Shown here: positions 33,782 to 43,220 of the stretch, piece after piece | Layout of the letters: the number at the start of each line of letters is the position of its first letter | How positions within the stretch are numbered: position 1 is the stretch's first letter | From: Gemmatimonadaceae bacterium | GTDB taxonomy: Bacteria > Gemmatimonadota > Gemmatimonadetes > Gemmatimonadales > Gemmatimonadaceae | Length of the DNA: 64,000 nucleotides | Direction: 5' to 3' | Assembly: GCA_037721215.1 (NCBI GenBank) | Contig: JBBJNV010000011.1 | Coordinates: forward strand, 54,670-118,669 | Program-made: the position numbers and the translations under genes | The notes under the pieces: generated by a model | Database searches by the model: none | Told to the model about the DNA's origin: nothing | What the model saw: the letters and a program-made list of their open reading frames with translations, nothing else

Positions 33782-34618
33782 ATGGGTATGCTGGCGGTGG
33801 GAGAGACCGGAAAGAACACAACCGATTTGTACTACGAAGATCACGGAAAGGGCAAGCCGGTGGTGCTCATCCATGGATGGCCGCTAAGCGGACGCGCGTG
33901 GGAAGCGCAGCTGCCGGCCCTCGTCAAGGCGGGACATCGGGTGATCACCTATGACCGTCGCGGTTTCGGCAAATCATCTCAGCCATGGGACGGGTACGAT
34001 TACGATACTTTTGCCGCCGACCTTGCCGCTTTGATAGAACACCTCGACCTGAATGATGCCGCACTCGTCGGGTTCTCGATGGGGGGCGGCGAAGTAGTCC
34101 GCTACATCGGCACCTACGGCAGCGACCGGGTCAGCAAAGCTGTCCTTGCGTCCGCCGTTCCACCCTACCTCTACAAGTCCGATGACAACCCGGACGGCGG
34201 GCTGGACGATGCCACCATCAAACAATTCGAGACCGGTGTGAAAAGCGACCGCCTCGCGTTCCTCGATGGATTCACGACCAAGTTCTTCCAGGCTGGAGAT
34301 AAAACCGATCTCATCAGCGAGCCGCAGCGCAGCTACGCCCGCGAAATCGCGGCTTTCGCTTCACCCAAGGGCACTCTGGACTGTATCACTGCGTTCGGCA
34401 AGACAGATTTCCGCGACGACCTGACTCGCATGACTGTTCCGACCCTGGTGATCCACGGTGACTCCGACGGAATCGTGCCGTTCGAAGTCAGCGGCAAACG
34501 GTCACACGAATCGATCGATGGCAGCCAACTCGTCCTGATCAAGGGTGGGCCTCATGGCGTGAACGCCACGCACGCCGACGAGTTCAACAGTGCGTTGACG
34601 AGGTTTCTTGCCAGCTGA
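33782..34618 (+). CDS. alpha/beta hydrolase of the non-heme haloperoxidase type
   Basis: 278 residues starting at MGMLAVGETGKNT with a strong RBS (CAGGAGACAACG). The catalytic triad is visible: nucleophile Ser in ALVGFSMGGGEV, Asp in HGDSDGIVPF, and His in IKGGPHGVNATH. The oxyanion motif HGWPLSGRAWEAQ is present. Sequences of this shape are annotated as chloroperoxidases, esterases or perhydrolases; the natural substrate is not evident. It stands alone next to the molybdopterin oxidoreductase remnant. Confidence 0.85.
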   Translation: MGMLAVGETGKNTTDLYYEDHGKGKPVVLIHGWPLSGRAWEAQLPALVKAGHRVITYDRRGFGKSSQPWDGYDYDTFAADLAALIEHLDLNDAALVGFSMGGGEVVRYIGTYGSDRVSKAVLASAVPPYLYKSDDNPDGGLDDATIKQFETGVKSDRLAFLDGFTTKFFQAGDKTDLISEPQRSYAREIAAFASPKGTLDCITAFGKTDFRDDLTRMTVPTLVIHGDSDGIVPFEVSGKRSHESIDGSQLVLIKGGPHGVNATHADEFNSALTRFLAS

Positions 34619-34689
34619 CCTCGACGCGCAAATCAATCATTCCGAATTAATCTTTCACCGTTGCGATGGCCAAACGGAGAGCGTTCGAC

Positions 34690-35400
34690 TCACACGCCGC
34701 CGTACCACTCGTACCCCATGTCGCTCCAGTAACCGCCCGTATTGTTCGGGAGAAATACAATGCGGGTGAGATACTTGGTGTTCTTGTAACCGAGCTTGGC
34801 GGGTGAATAGACTCGGGCCCGCGCCCCAAGCGCCGGCCCCAGCATGTGTCCAACGATCCCCTAGGCCACCACCCATTTGCGAATCATCGCCGTCGACATG
34901 TCCCAGCTTTCGTGAAAGCCGTTATCGAACGATTCGAAGTCAACGAACTTCGCGTCTTTCCTCACGCCAGCAAGACGCGCAAGCTCGCTGACACGTACGC
35001 CTGTCCATTGCTCCAATGCAGTCCATCCTTCGACGCAGTAATGGTTCACCCGTTCAGTAACACGGGGCAGCGTCTGGAGTTGAGCGAGCGTGAGCTTCAT
35101 CGGCCGATCGACCAATCCCGCCAACTCAAGCGTCCACGGTCCGCGTTGCTGTTCATTCCACATCGGCACGGTTTTCGAGATGAAATAGCTCGGAAGCGCA
35201 GCACCGGCGAGCTTCCCGCTATCCGGAGTATCCATTGAAGTATGCTGAAACAGGGCGCGTTCCAACACGAGATTCTTGCGTTCAGCGTAGCGCAACACCC
35301 GCTCCGCCCCCTTCGGACCCCGCGAATCGCACGCAGCAAGCAGTGCTGCGGAAATCGCGGAGCCCGTCACGCCGATGAACTTGCGGCGATCGATTGTCAT
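34690..35400 (-). pseudogene. molybdopterin-dependent oxidoreductase (sulfite-oxidase fold) with internal stop
   Basis: A twin-arginine exported protein (MTIDRRKFIGVTGSA, lipobox LLAAC). It has the pterin-site Cys in VNHYCVEGWTALEQWTGVR and the family motif FVDFESFDNGFHESWDM. At 34861-34863 a TAG stop ends the frame after KWVVA. The same frame continues beyond with GHMLGPALGARARVYSPAKL and then TRIVFLPNNTGGYWS to a proper stop at 34690, so one nonsense change separates the parts. A YedY/sulfite-oxidase-type reductase is the likely ancestor. Its 5' end overlaps the cytochrome b gene by 4 bases, showing they were co-translated. Confidence 0.85.
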
Positions 35401-36260
35401 TGCTGTTTTTCCTCGGATGATGCCCCTGTGGGTCCATCAATCATCGGGCTATCGCTACGCGAAGCAGACTCGCCCGTTTCCGAAGTGGGCGCATCGACGG
35501 TCGCCGGCTGCCAATCGTCGTCCGAGCCTGACTCTCGCGCAGTTCCATCACGTCCACTTCGCATTCGATTTGGCAACAGGTGATAAAACGGCCGTGCATT
35601 TCGCGCTTCAGGGGAGTTACCCTCGTTGTATCCGCCAGTCAGAATGGACCTGAGCGAGTACGGGTCGGTCGCGAACACCATGAACACATGGATCACGCTG
35701 AGAGCGACGAGCAGCGACATCGCGACGAAGTGCCAGTAACGGGCCCACACGTAACCCCCCAGAATATCAGCGAGTGGCGCGAGCTGCACCGGTTTCCAGA
35801 TTGCGACGCCGCTTGTCACCGCGAGTATCCCAATCAACGGCAACGAGAAATACGTCGCCCGCTGAAGCGCATTGTACTTCCCTTGCAGCGGATGCCGCTT
35901 GCGAACGAAGAGATAGAATTTGATCATCTCGGCTGCGTTGCGAAAAAAACCGCGGCGGGGAACTACATCTCTCCATTCCCCATGGGTGTAGATAAAGCCG
36001 AGGTACACAAGGCCGTTGGCGACGAGCACCCACATCATGGCGAAATGCCAATGTCGCGCACCGCCCAGCCATCCCCCGAAAGTGAACGCCGAGGGAATGG
36101 ACTGCCCCTCGAAAGGATAACAACAGAATGTTTCGCCTTTGCGCGCGAATGCGGGATAGGCGTTGAAGATCCGCAGTCCGCTGCCAACCATGATCGTGAG
36201 CGCAATAGCGTTAATCCAGTGGGTGACCCGTACCACCCAGTGATGCCGCGGTTTCTCCAT
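35397..36260 (-). CDS. cytochrome b561-type membrane protein (electron partner of the oxidoreductase)
   Basis: 287 residues from MEKPRHHWVVRVTHW, chosen because GAGGAGATTTG directly precedes it. Heme ligand His candidates are in the helices at HHWVVRVTHWINAIAL, ARHWHFAMMWVL and ARYWHFVAMSLLVALSVIHVFM. This is a four-to-five-helix Ni/Fe-hydrogenase or thiosulfate-reductase-type cytochrome b fold. The C-terminal 60 residues are Ser/Asp/Glu-rich and probably disordered. It would pass electrons from quinol to the periplasmic oxidoreductase next to it, which is now broken. Confidence 0.8.
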   Translation of the reverse strand: MEKPRHHWVVRVTHWINAIALTIMVGSGLRIFNAYPAFARKGETFCCYPFEGQSIPSAFTFGGWLGGARHWHFAMMWVLVANGLVYLGFIYTHGEWRDVVPRRGFFRNAAEMIKFYLFVRKRHPLQGKYNALQRATYFSLPLIGILAVTSGVAIWKPVQLAPLADILGGYVWARYWHFVAMSLLVALSVIHVFMVFATDPYSLRSILTGGYNEGNSPEARNARPFYHLLPNRMRSGRDGTARESGSDDDWQPATVDAPTSETGESASRSDSPMIDGPTGASSEEKQQ

Positions 36261-36345
36261 CAAATCTCCTCGGTTCACTTTTTCGATTACCAACTCGTCA
36301 GCACTCATTACCATTGAAAACCTTCACCACCCGGCACGTTTCGCC

Positions 36346-37305
36346 TCATGCCCGCGGATGCGCTTTTTCGTAGACTTTTTTCAGGCGCTCCACACTCGTG
36401 TGGGTGTAGATCTGGGTCGTCGAAATCGATACATGTCCGAGCAGCTCCTGGACTGCCCGCAGATCGGCGCCGGCGTCGAGGAGGTGGGTGGCGAAGGTAT
36501 GACGAAGCGAATGCGTCGACAGTCCTGCGTCCTCATCGATTGCGTCGAGAAATCCTGTCACCGCGTTCTGAAGCGCCCGAACCGAGATACGCTTGCCCCG
36601 GTTACTCAGAAAGAACGCTGTTCGATCGGCCCCGGCTACGGTGTTACGAATCAGCTCGTCCCGCTTCACTTCGTAATTGCGAATCGCAAGCTGCGCATGG
36701 TCGCCGACGGGGATGATTCTCTCTTTCCGACCCTTGCCTCTCACTTTTACCTGCTGTGACAGTAGATCAATATCGCCGCGATTGATTCCCCGCAGTTCCG
36801 ACAAACGCATCCCGGTCGAATAAAACAGTTCCAGGATCGCGCAGTTCCGGACATCCGGAAAGCGGCCTTCCTGCGCCTTCAACTCCGCGCTCTGGAACAG
36901 CAATTCGATCTGTTGGCGATCGAGATATCCAGGCAGATGTCGTTCGAGCTTTGGACTGCTGACGCTCCGCGCCGGATTGGCCTCGACCATTTCGTTTCCA
37001 TGCATGAAGGAGTAAAAGCTGCGCACCGCGGACAGCGCCCTCGAAATCGTTCGGCGGCTGAGTTTCCTGCGCGTCATGTGGGCCAGAAATCCGCGGATCG
37101 CCAGCCTGTCGATGCCCTGCCAGGTCCAGTTCCGGTCTCCGTAATAATCCGTCAGATAGGCGAGAAGTTCCCCGAGGTCACGGCGATACGCGTTGAGCGT
37201 GTGCGGTGAGAGGTCGCGCTCTTTCTCGAGATGAGTCAGAAATTCTTCGACTTCGGGCGATTTCGTTTTGCTGAATGATCCAGCATCATCGTCAGGAGTG
37301 ATCAT
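36346..37305 (-). CDS. xerC: XerC/XerD-type tyrosine recombinase
   Basis: 319 residues from MITPDDDAGSFSK; the frame is open 13 codons further into trmFO. The N-terminal SAM-like domain (LEKERDLSPHTLNAYRRDL) and catalytic domain are complete: Arg in STGMRLSELRGI, Lys in KVRGKGRKER, the HxxR motif SLRHTFATHLL, His in GHVSISTTQ and the Tyr nucleophile in QIYTHT. It resolves chromosome dimers at dif. It sits beside trmFO and topA, the place of xerC in many genomes, so it is not a phage integrase. Confidence 0.92.
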   Translation of the reverse strand: MITPDDDAGSFSKTKSPEVEEFLTHLEKERDLSPHTLNAYRRDLGELLAYLTDYYGDRNWTWQGIDRLAIRGFLAHMTRRKLSRRTISRALSAVRSFYSFMHGNEMVEANPARSVSSPKLERHLPGYLDRQQIELLFQSAELKAQEGRFPDVRNCAILELFYSTGMRLSELRGINRGDIDLLSQQVKVRGKGRKERIIPVGDHAQLAIRNYEVKRDELIRNTVAGADRTAFFLSNRGKRISVRALQNAVTGFLDAIDEDAGLSTHSLRHTFATHLLDAGADLRAVQELLGHVSISTTQIYTHTSVERLKKVYEKAHPRA

Positions 37306-37315
37306 ACCCGCCTGG

Positions 37316-38668
37316 TCAGGCAACCAGGTCAAGATCTCCCGCATGCAATGCCGACCACGCCGTCATTTCCGTCAGGCTCCGTTCGGCGATCAATTCCCGC
37401 TTCCGCTTCTTGTCTCGCACAACCTCAGGAAGCTCATCGACCAGCCCGAAGTTCGCATTCATCGGCTGAAAGTGCGCCGGATCGGCTTCGCGCAAATATC
37501 TGTAAAGAGCGCCAAGCATCGTCACAGGAGGAGGAATCTCAGGAGAATGCCCCGAAAGAATTCTCGACAAATTGCGGCCGGCCAGCAGACCCGTGGCAAC
37601 GCTCTCGGTGTAACCCTCGACGCCGGTTATCTGGCCCGCGAACAGGATTGCGCTATTATCGCGGGCGGATAAATGAGGCGACAAGGCGGCAGGGGAGTTC
37701 ACATAGGAATTTCTGTGGATCGACCCATACCGAAGAAACTCCGCGCCGGCGAGCCCGGGAATCATGCGTAACACCCGCTGCTGTTCCGGAATGCGAAGCC
37801 GGGTCTGGAAGCCGACAATATTCCACATCCGGCCATGCCGATCCTCGCGTCGGAGCTGTATTACGGCCCAGGGTCGCCGGCCCGTGCGCGGGTCTATCAG
37901 ACCAACCGGCTTCAATGGACCAAAACGGAGGGTATCGGCCCCCCTCAACGCGGCAACCTCCACCGGCATGCAGCCCTCAAAGTATGGGACAGCATCGAAT
38001 TCATGCCCATGGAACTGATCTGCAGACACCAGCGCAGCGATGAAACCCTCGTACTCCGCACGGGACATGGGACAGTTGAGATACGATCCCTCGCTGCCCA
38101 CACCCTCCATCGTCTCCCGATCGTACCGTGACGCAGTGAATGCAATCGATTCGTCGATTGATTCCCGCGAAACGATAGGGGCAATAGCGTCGTAGAAAGC
38201 CAGCGACCCAACGCCCAGTCGCTCCTGCACCCACTTCGCGAACGAATCCGACGTCAAGGGCCCCGTCGCAATGACGCAGGGAGATTCCATTGTGGTGACC
38301 TCTCCCCTCTGAACTTCGATATTCGGATGGGACTGGATGCGCGCTGAAACAGCAGCGGCAAAGATTTCGCGGTCGACAGCCAGGGCACTGCCGGCGGGAA
38401 CGCGGGCATCATCGGCGCATTGAAGAATCATCGATCCAAGCACACGCATCTCCGCCTTCAGCAGTCCGTGCGCGTTGGTTGTCTCCGTGCTCTTGAACGT
38501 GTTCGAACAGACGAGCTCAGCGAAATGTCCGGTGCGATGAGCAGCCGTTGATTTGAGTGGCCGCATCTCGTGGAGAATTACACGATGCCCCCGTTCAGCC
38601 AGCTGCCACGCAGCCTCCGAACCGGCAAGCCCGCCTCCTACAATCTGAACACTCGCAGCGTTGGTCAC
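37316..38668 (-). CDS. trmFO: tRNA (uracil-54-C5)-methyltransferase, folate-dependent
   Basis: 450 residues from GTG, which overlaps the topA stop (GTGTGA). FAD-binding GxGxxG motif near the N-terminus (VQIVGGGLAGSEAAWQLAERG), then the conserved HEMRP, ELVCSNTFKS and RYGSIHRNSYVNSPAAL motifs. It uses methylene-tetrahydrofolate and FADH2 to methylate U54 of tRNA. Partner genes: topA upstream, xerC downstream. Length and motif order are normal. Confidence 0.95.
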   Translation of the reverse strand: MTNAASVQIVGGGLAGSEAAWQLAERGHRVILHEMRPLKSTAAHRTGHFAELVCSNTFKSTETTNAHGLLKAEMRVLGSMILQCADDARVPAGSALAVDREIFAAAVSARIQSHPNIEVQRGEVTTMESPCVIATGPLTSDSFAKWVQERLGVGSLAFYDAIAPIVSRESIDESIAFTASRYDRETMEGVGSEGSYLNCPMSRAEYEGFIAALVSADQFHGHEFDAVPYFEGCMPVEVAALRGADTLRFGPLKPVGLIDPRTGRRPWAVIQLRREDRHGRMWNIVGFQTRLRIPEQQRVLRMIPGLAGAEFLRYGSIHRNSYVNSPAALSPHLSARDNSAILFAGQITGVEGYTESVATGLLAGRNLSRILSGHSPEIPPPVTMLGALYRYLREADPAHFQPMNANFGLVDELPEVVRDKKRKRELIAERSLTEMTAWSALHAGDLDLVA

Positions 38669-41112
38669 ACAGCCACCGCCTCGGGCCCAGGCTCCGACGA
38701 CCGATCCGCCTCCGCCGGCTCCCATTCGTTCGCGCAACTTATGCAACGCCGGTATTCGCCGCGGGTCTTGTTCGACTTCATCTCGGCGCCCGCATAGCCG
38801 CATTCCGGGCAAACCTCAGCGACTGGTTTGTCCCAGATGACAAAATCACAGGCCGGGTAATTCGCGCATCCGTAGAACGCTTTACCTCGTTTCTTCGATC
38901 GGCGTACAGCGATGTCACCGCCATCCTTGGGACACTTTACTCCCGTCGGCATGGAACGGGTGCCACGGCATTTCGGAAACTTGCTGCAGCCTAGAAAATC
39001 GCCTGACCTGCCGTGGCGAATCACCATTGCCTCGCCACATTCATGGCACATCTGATCGGTAAGCTGCGCCGGCTTCCGCTCTCCGCTGAGGGGACGAGTG
39101 TACTTGCATTCCTTCGGGTGGTTTTCACACGCAATGAAGGGCCCGAAGAATCCACCGCGCGCGACAAGCCGGCCGCCGTCCACCGGGCAGCGATCGGTTT
39201 CAAGCGCGGAGAGATCGTGCGCCTCGGCGATCAGCGCATCGATATCTGCACCGGCTACCGACGTTGCAAACGGCCCGTAAAAATCCTTCAGCATAATGCG
39301 CCAGTTCACGTTGCCCTCTTCGACCCGATCGAGATCGGTTTCCATATGAGAAGTAAATGTGACGTTGAAGATGTCAGGAAAACTTTTCACCATGACGCGC
39401 TCGACCTGATCGCCGAGCTTCGTCGGGAAGAAACGCCGCTGTTCGAGCTGCGCGTAGCGGCGGTCGACGAGAGTCGAGATGATCGATGCATATGTTGACG
39501 GGCGCCCGATGCCCAGCCTCTCCAGCTCCTTTACAAGACTCGCTTCGGAAAAGCGCGGTGGCGGCTCGGTGAAATGCTGGCTGGGGGTGATGCTCCGCAC
39601 AGGCACGTTCTCACCGACCTCGACTGGCGGCAGCGGCTGCTCGTCCTCGAGCGCGCGCCCATGCCCGTCACCCTGTTCCCGGGTCTCCTTGTACACTTTC
39701 TGATACCCATCGAACTTCATCACACTTCCGGTGGCACGAAACAGGTACGGAAGCGGGGCAGCCGTACCATTGCCTGGCGCCGATAAATCGAAATCAACCG
39801 TCGTTGTATCGAAGCGGGCAGGCGCAAGCTGTGAAGCGATGAACCGCTGCCAGATGAGCTGATACAGCTTGAACTGATCGGGTTTCAGATACCGCTCGAT
39901 GTGCTCCGGCCGACGGGAGGGATCGGTTGGCCGCACAGCCTCGTGCGCGTCCTGTGTGTTCTTCGCCTTGGCATCGCCGTAAAGCTGCATCGCCGACGAC
40001 AGATAGTTCTTGCCGTAGAGCATCTCAGCGTAGTCGCGCGCCTGCATCGCCGATGTCTCGGAAATACGAGTCGAGTCTGTTCGCATATATGTGATGAGAC
40101 CGACTGCTCCCTCGGCACCGATATCGATGCCTTCATAGAGATCCTGCGCCAGTCGCATCGTCCGCTTCGATCCATAACCCAGCTTCTTTGCGGCTTCCTG
40201 CTGAAGCGTACTTGTCGTGAACGGAGGCGCCGGGTTTTTCCTCCGCTCCCTTCGCTTCACATCGGTCACCCCGAACGTCTCCCGCCCGCGGAGATTCGCC
40301 AGAATTTCAGCAGCGGACCGTTCGTCGGGAATGGTGGCTTTTTTCGAGTCGATGTGGTGGAGCTTGGCGGAAAACTCCTGACCGTCTTTCGACAGCGTCG
40401 CAAGAATCGTCCAATACTCGACCGCCGTGAACGCGTTGATCTCCCGCTCTCGCTCGACAAGGAGGCGCAGCGCCACAGTTTGTACGCGCCCGGCAGAAAT
40501 ACCCTTTTTTACAGTTTTCCAGAGAACCGGGCTCGCCTTGTACCCAACGAGCCTGTCGAGCACCCGACGCGCCTGCTGCGCCTCAACCTTGCGCTCATCG
40601 ATATCGCCCGCACGGGCAATTGCCGCATGCACTGCCTCTTTGGTGATCTCATGGAAGAGAACCCGTTTGATGGGCGCACCATTCTTCCGGCGCATCTGCC
40701 CGGCGACATGCCAGCCAATCGCCTCGCCTTCGCGGTCAGGATCGGTGGCGATCAGGATCTCGCGGCTGTCCCTTGCTGCGACCTTGAGATCGGCAAGGGC
40801 TTTTTCCTTCCCCGGAATCGTGACGTACTCTGGTTCGAAGCCGTTCTCGATATCGATTCCAATCTTTTTCTCGGGGAGGTCGCGAATATGTCCGACCGTT
40901 GCCCTGACGCGATACCCCCGGCCCAGATACTTGCCGATGGTCTTCGCTTTAGCAGGCGATTCGACGATGACGAGTGAGGTGGTCCCGGGCTCGGGGGCCG
41001 GACCTTCATCCGCCGGTGGCAGCTTGGCAACCCGCGGCTTGGCAATCCGCGGTTTTGCCGCCGTCTTCCGGCCGGTGGTTTTCTTTGCGGAATTTTTTCG
41101 TGTGCTGGCCAT
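38665..41112 (-). CDS. topA: DNA topoisomerase I
   Basis: 815 residues. The Toprim domain begins LVIVESPAKAKTIGKYLGRG after an N-terminal Lys/Ala/Pro-rich extension of about 45 residues. The active-site Tyr342 is in LITYMRTDSTRIS. The C-terminus has three or four zinc-ribbon-like modules (CPVDGGRLVARGGFFG, CHECGEAMVIRHGRSG, CPKDGGDIAVRRSKKRGK, CPECGYAG). It relaxes negative supercoils. Starts 3 bases from the smg-like gene and overlaps trmFO by 4 bases. Confidence 0.95.
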   Translation of the reverse strand: MASTRKNSAKKTTGRKTAAKPRIAKPRVAKLPPADEGPAPEPGTTSLVIVESPAKAKTIGKYLGRGYRVRATVGHIRDLPEKKIGIDIENGFEPEYVTIPGKEKALADLKVAARDSREILIATDPDREGEAIGWHVAGQMRRKNGAPIKRVLFHEITKEAVHAAIARAGDIDERKVEAQQARRVLDRLVGYKASPVLWKTVKKGISAGRVQTVALRLLVEREREINAFTAVEYWTILATLSKDGQEFSAKLHHIDSKKATIPDERSAAEILANLRGRETFGVTDVKRRERRKNPAPPFTTSTLQQEAAKKLGYGSKRTMRLAQDLYEGIDIGAEGAVGLITYMRTDSTRISETSAMQARDYAEMLYGKNYLSSAMQLYGDAKAKNTQDAHEAVRPTDPSRRPEHIERYLKPDQFKLYQLIWQRFIASQLAPARFDTTTVDFDLSAPGNGTAAPLPYLFRATGSVMKFDGYQKVYKETREQGDGHGRALEDEQPLPPVEVGENVPVRSITPSQHFTEPPPRFSEASLVKELERLGIGRPSTYASIISTLVDRRYAQLEQRRFFPTKLGDQVERVMVKSFPDIFNVTFTSHMETDLDRVEEGNVNWRIMLKDFYGPFATSVAGADIDALIAEAHDLSALETDRCPVDGGRLVARGGFFGPFIACENHPKECKYTRPLSGERKPAQLTDQMCHECGEAMVIRHGRSGDFLGCSKFPKCRGTRSMPTGVKCPKDGGDIAVRRSKKRGKAFYGCANYPACDFVIWDKPVAEVCPECGYAGAEMKSNKTRGEYRRCISCANEWEPAEADRSSEPGPEAVAV

Positions 41113-41115
41113 TGC

Positions 41116-41382
41116 TCAGTGCACCGACTGGCTTTCGCCCGGACCGCCGGTGTCCTCGAGCCCCGAGCCTTCGAGCATCCCGCGAAGATCATCGAGCGCG
41201 ATTCGCCCGTCGATCTGCACCAGTGCCCGTTCAATGATGTGCTCCAGCTCCACAGGGTTGATCGCACCTGACCCTGCCAGCGAGAGCAGGTGACCCCACG
41301 CATCGGGAGCAAATCTGCCTCGCTCGTGCGGGCCCATCACTCTGAACGTCATCAAAACCGGTAAACGGTCATCCATTTTCAA
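41116..41382 (-). CDS. Smg-like (DUF494) protein, short form
   Basis: 88 residues, about half the length of the usual Smg protein. The core RFAPDAWGHLLSLAGSGAIN and VELEHIIERALVQIDGRIAL match the C-terminal half of the family. Smg is encoded next to topA in many bacteria and its role is unclear. The short length may be natural or reflect loss of the N-terminal half. No frameshift is evident. A longer relic upstream was not seen. Confidence 0.6.
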   Translation of the reverse strand: MKMDDRLPVLMTFRVMGPHERGRFAPDAWGHLLSLAGSGAINPVELEHIIERALVQIDGRIALDDLRGMLEGSGLEDTGGPGESQSVH

Positions 41383-41416
41383 TAACCTATTTCTGTGTCA
41401 ATGGTGCGGCAAGGAA

Positions 41417-41983
41417 TCAATCGACTTGTCCGATTGACTCTGCGTACAACCGCACCTGATCTATAACTTCTTTTCTGTCAACGACTTCAGCGTCGATCGT
41501 GACATCGGCAGTTTCATACAGATGTTGCCGTTCACGGTACAGGTCTGCAAGCGCAATGTAGGGATCCGGCACATCCAGCAGCGGCCGCCGATAGCGCGAT
41601 CTCACCAGCCGATCGATAACCTGCCCGGGTGCCACTCTAAGGTATATGATACGCGAGGTCGAACGCAAAAGTGCCACCGAATCGGCATTCGTTATCCATC
41701 CCCCTCCGGCAGACATCATCGTTCTCCTGCAACTCGTCAGCTCTGCCGAAAGCGACTTCTCGAGCCCGCGGAAGTACGCCTCGCCCTTTGTGGCAAAAAT
41801 CGCGGCAATCGAAGCATGCTCCCGATGCTCGATCTCCGTATCGAAATCGATGAAGGGCCAGTTGAGCAGCCTTGCCGCGGCGCGTCCCACCGTGGTCTTG
41901 CCCGCGCCAGGCAGCCCGACGAGGATGACATTGGGAGTATCAGCGCCCACGCCGCTCCGCGATCCTCGCCAGATACCCATCAA
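41417..41983 (-). CDS. aroK: shikimate kinase
   Basis: 188 residues from the ATG at 41983; a GTG at 41950 preceded by GGAG is the likelier true start and would give 177 residues. Walker A GLPGAGKTTVGRAAARLL, substrate motif WPFIDFDTEIEHREHASI, and the lid/adenine region are clear. It phosphorylates shikimate for chorismate synthesis. It overlaps aroC, so the two consecutive pathway enzymes are translationally coupled. Confidence 0.92.
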   Translation of the reverse strand: MMGIWRGSRSGVGADTPNVILVGLPGAGKTTVGRAAARLLNWPFIDFDTEIEHREHASIAAIFATKGEAYFRGLEKSLSAELTSCRRTMMSAGGGWITNADSVALLRSTSRIIYLRVAPGQVIDRLVRSRYRRPLLDVPDPYIALADLYRERQHLYETADVTIDAEVVDRKEVIDQVRLYAESIGQVD

Positions 41984-43127
41984 GGTTGCGGTGCAGCTCG
42001 CTCAGGGAATCGCCGCCGAATTTCTCGATCAACGCCTGAGCCAGCACGAAAGCGAGCATCGCCTCGGCAATAACGCCCATTGCGGGAACCGCGGTGACAT
42101 CGCTGCGCTCGGCAACCGCAGCCGCCGGTGCGCCCGTCTCCATCTCTATAGTGGCGAGCGGTCGCATCAATGTGCTGATCGGCTTCATGGCAACCCGCAC
42201 GACCAGGGCCTCGCCGGTCGTCATTCCGCCCTCGAGACCCCCTGCACGATTGGTATGCCTCGTGGTATCACCGGCCCGGGCATTGTCGGGGCTTGCATGT
42301 ATCTCGTCGTGGACCTGAGACCCGCGACGCCTCGCCGCTTCGAACCCCAGACCTATCTCCACCCCTTTGACAGCAGGAATCGACATCATTGCCGCTCCGA
42401 TACGCCCGTCCAGTTTTCTGTCCCAGGATATATGGGACCCCATACCTATCGGAAGGCCACGGCACACCACCTCGCACACTCCGCCCAGGGTGTCCCCGGA
42501 CTCTCGGGCGGCGTCGATGCCCGCGATCATTTCCGCTTCCGCGTTGCTGTCGAGAGTGCGGAGAGGCGATCGAGCGGCGACACCGTTGATGTCCGCGGGG
42601 AGCTCTACAGGTACCGCCGACCTGACGCCGCCGAGCTCAACCAGGTGGCTTCCGATCGTGACACCTACCTCGGCCAGAAGCTTCCTGCAGACCGCGCCCG
42701 CGGCGACCCGTGCGGTAGTTTCCCGCGCCGAGGCACGCTCCAGAATGTCGCGCGCATCGTCGCGGTCGTACTTGAGCATTCCGGCGAGATCAGCATGGCC
42801 TGGCCGCGGGCGGGTGATCGCACGCTTGCGCGGAGCATCGGTTGGGTCTGGAGCCGCATCCATGATCGAGCTCCAGTTGGCCCAGTCGCGATTCCGAATG
42901 AGCATGGCAACCGGAGAACCGATGGTATGTCCCGCCCGGATACCTGACAGGAATTCGACCGCGTCACGTTCGATCTGCATGCGGCGTCCGCGGCCGTAGC
43001 CCTGCTGACGACGAGCGAGGTCGGCGTCGACGTCGGACGCAAGCAGCGGAATGCCCGAAGGCGCGCCTTCGAGTATTGAGATCAGCGCTGGTCCGTGGGA
43101 TTCGCCCGCGGTCGTAAAACGCAGCAT
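41940..43127 (-). CDS. aroC: chorismate synthase
   Basis: 395 residues from MLRFTTAGESHGPAL; the open frame extends 14 codons upstream into a terminator region. FMN and substrate motifs include QQGYGRGRRMQIERD, IRNRDWANWSS, RPRPGHADLAG and a DNARAGDTTRHTNRAGGLEGG stretch. It makes chorismate from EPSP, the last step of the shared aromatic pathway. The pil operon terminator lies directly upstream. Confidence 0.95.
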   Translation of the reverse strand: MLRFTTAGESHGPALISILEGAPSGIPLLASDVDADLARRQQGYGRGRRMQIERDAVEFLSGIRAGHTIGSPVAMLIRNRDWANWSSIMDAAPDPTDAPRKRAITRPRPGHADLAGMLKYDRDDARDILERASARETTARVAAGAVCRKLLAEVGVTIGSHLVELGGVRSAVPVELPADINGVAARSPLRTLDSNAEAEMIAGIDAARESGDTLGGVCEVVCRGLPIGMGSHISWDRKLDGRIGAAMMSIPAVKGVEIGLGFEAARRRGSQVHDEIHASPDNARAGDTTRHTNRAGGLEGGMTTGEALVVRVAMKPISTLMRPLATIEMETGAPAAAVAERSDVTAVPAMGVIAEAMLAFVLAQALIEKFGGDSLSELHRNLDGYLARIAERRGR

Positions 43128-43143
43128 CACCCTCCAACGAAAA

Positions 43144-43166
43144 CGAGCCCGGGATGACCGGGCTCG
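43144..43166 (-). terminator. rho-independent terminator at the end of the pilus cluster
   Basis: Read on the minus strand: stem CGAGCCCGG-TCATC-CCGGGCTCG followed by TTTTCGTT. It lies between the propeller lipoprotein gene (ends 43221) and aroC, so aroC-aroK are probably transcribed mostly on their own. Confidence 0.7.
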
Positions 43167-43220
43167 CATTCAACATTCCATGAAGCTGTGTCGCGCAGCA
43201 GTCGCTGCCCTTTCACACCG

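Noticed and set aside
36346..37305. Tyrosine recombinase as sign of a prophage or integrative element
   Set aside because: It sits in the topA-trmFO-xerC context and matches housekeeping XerC/D; no phage genes or att-like repeats are near.
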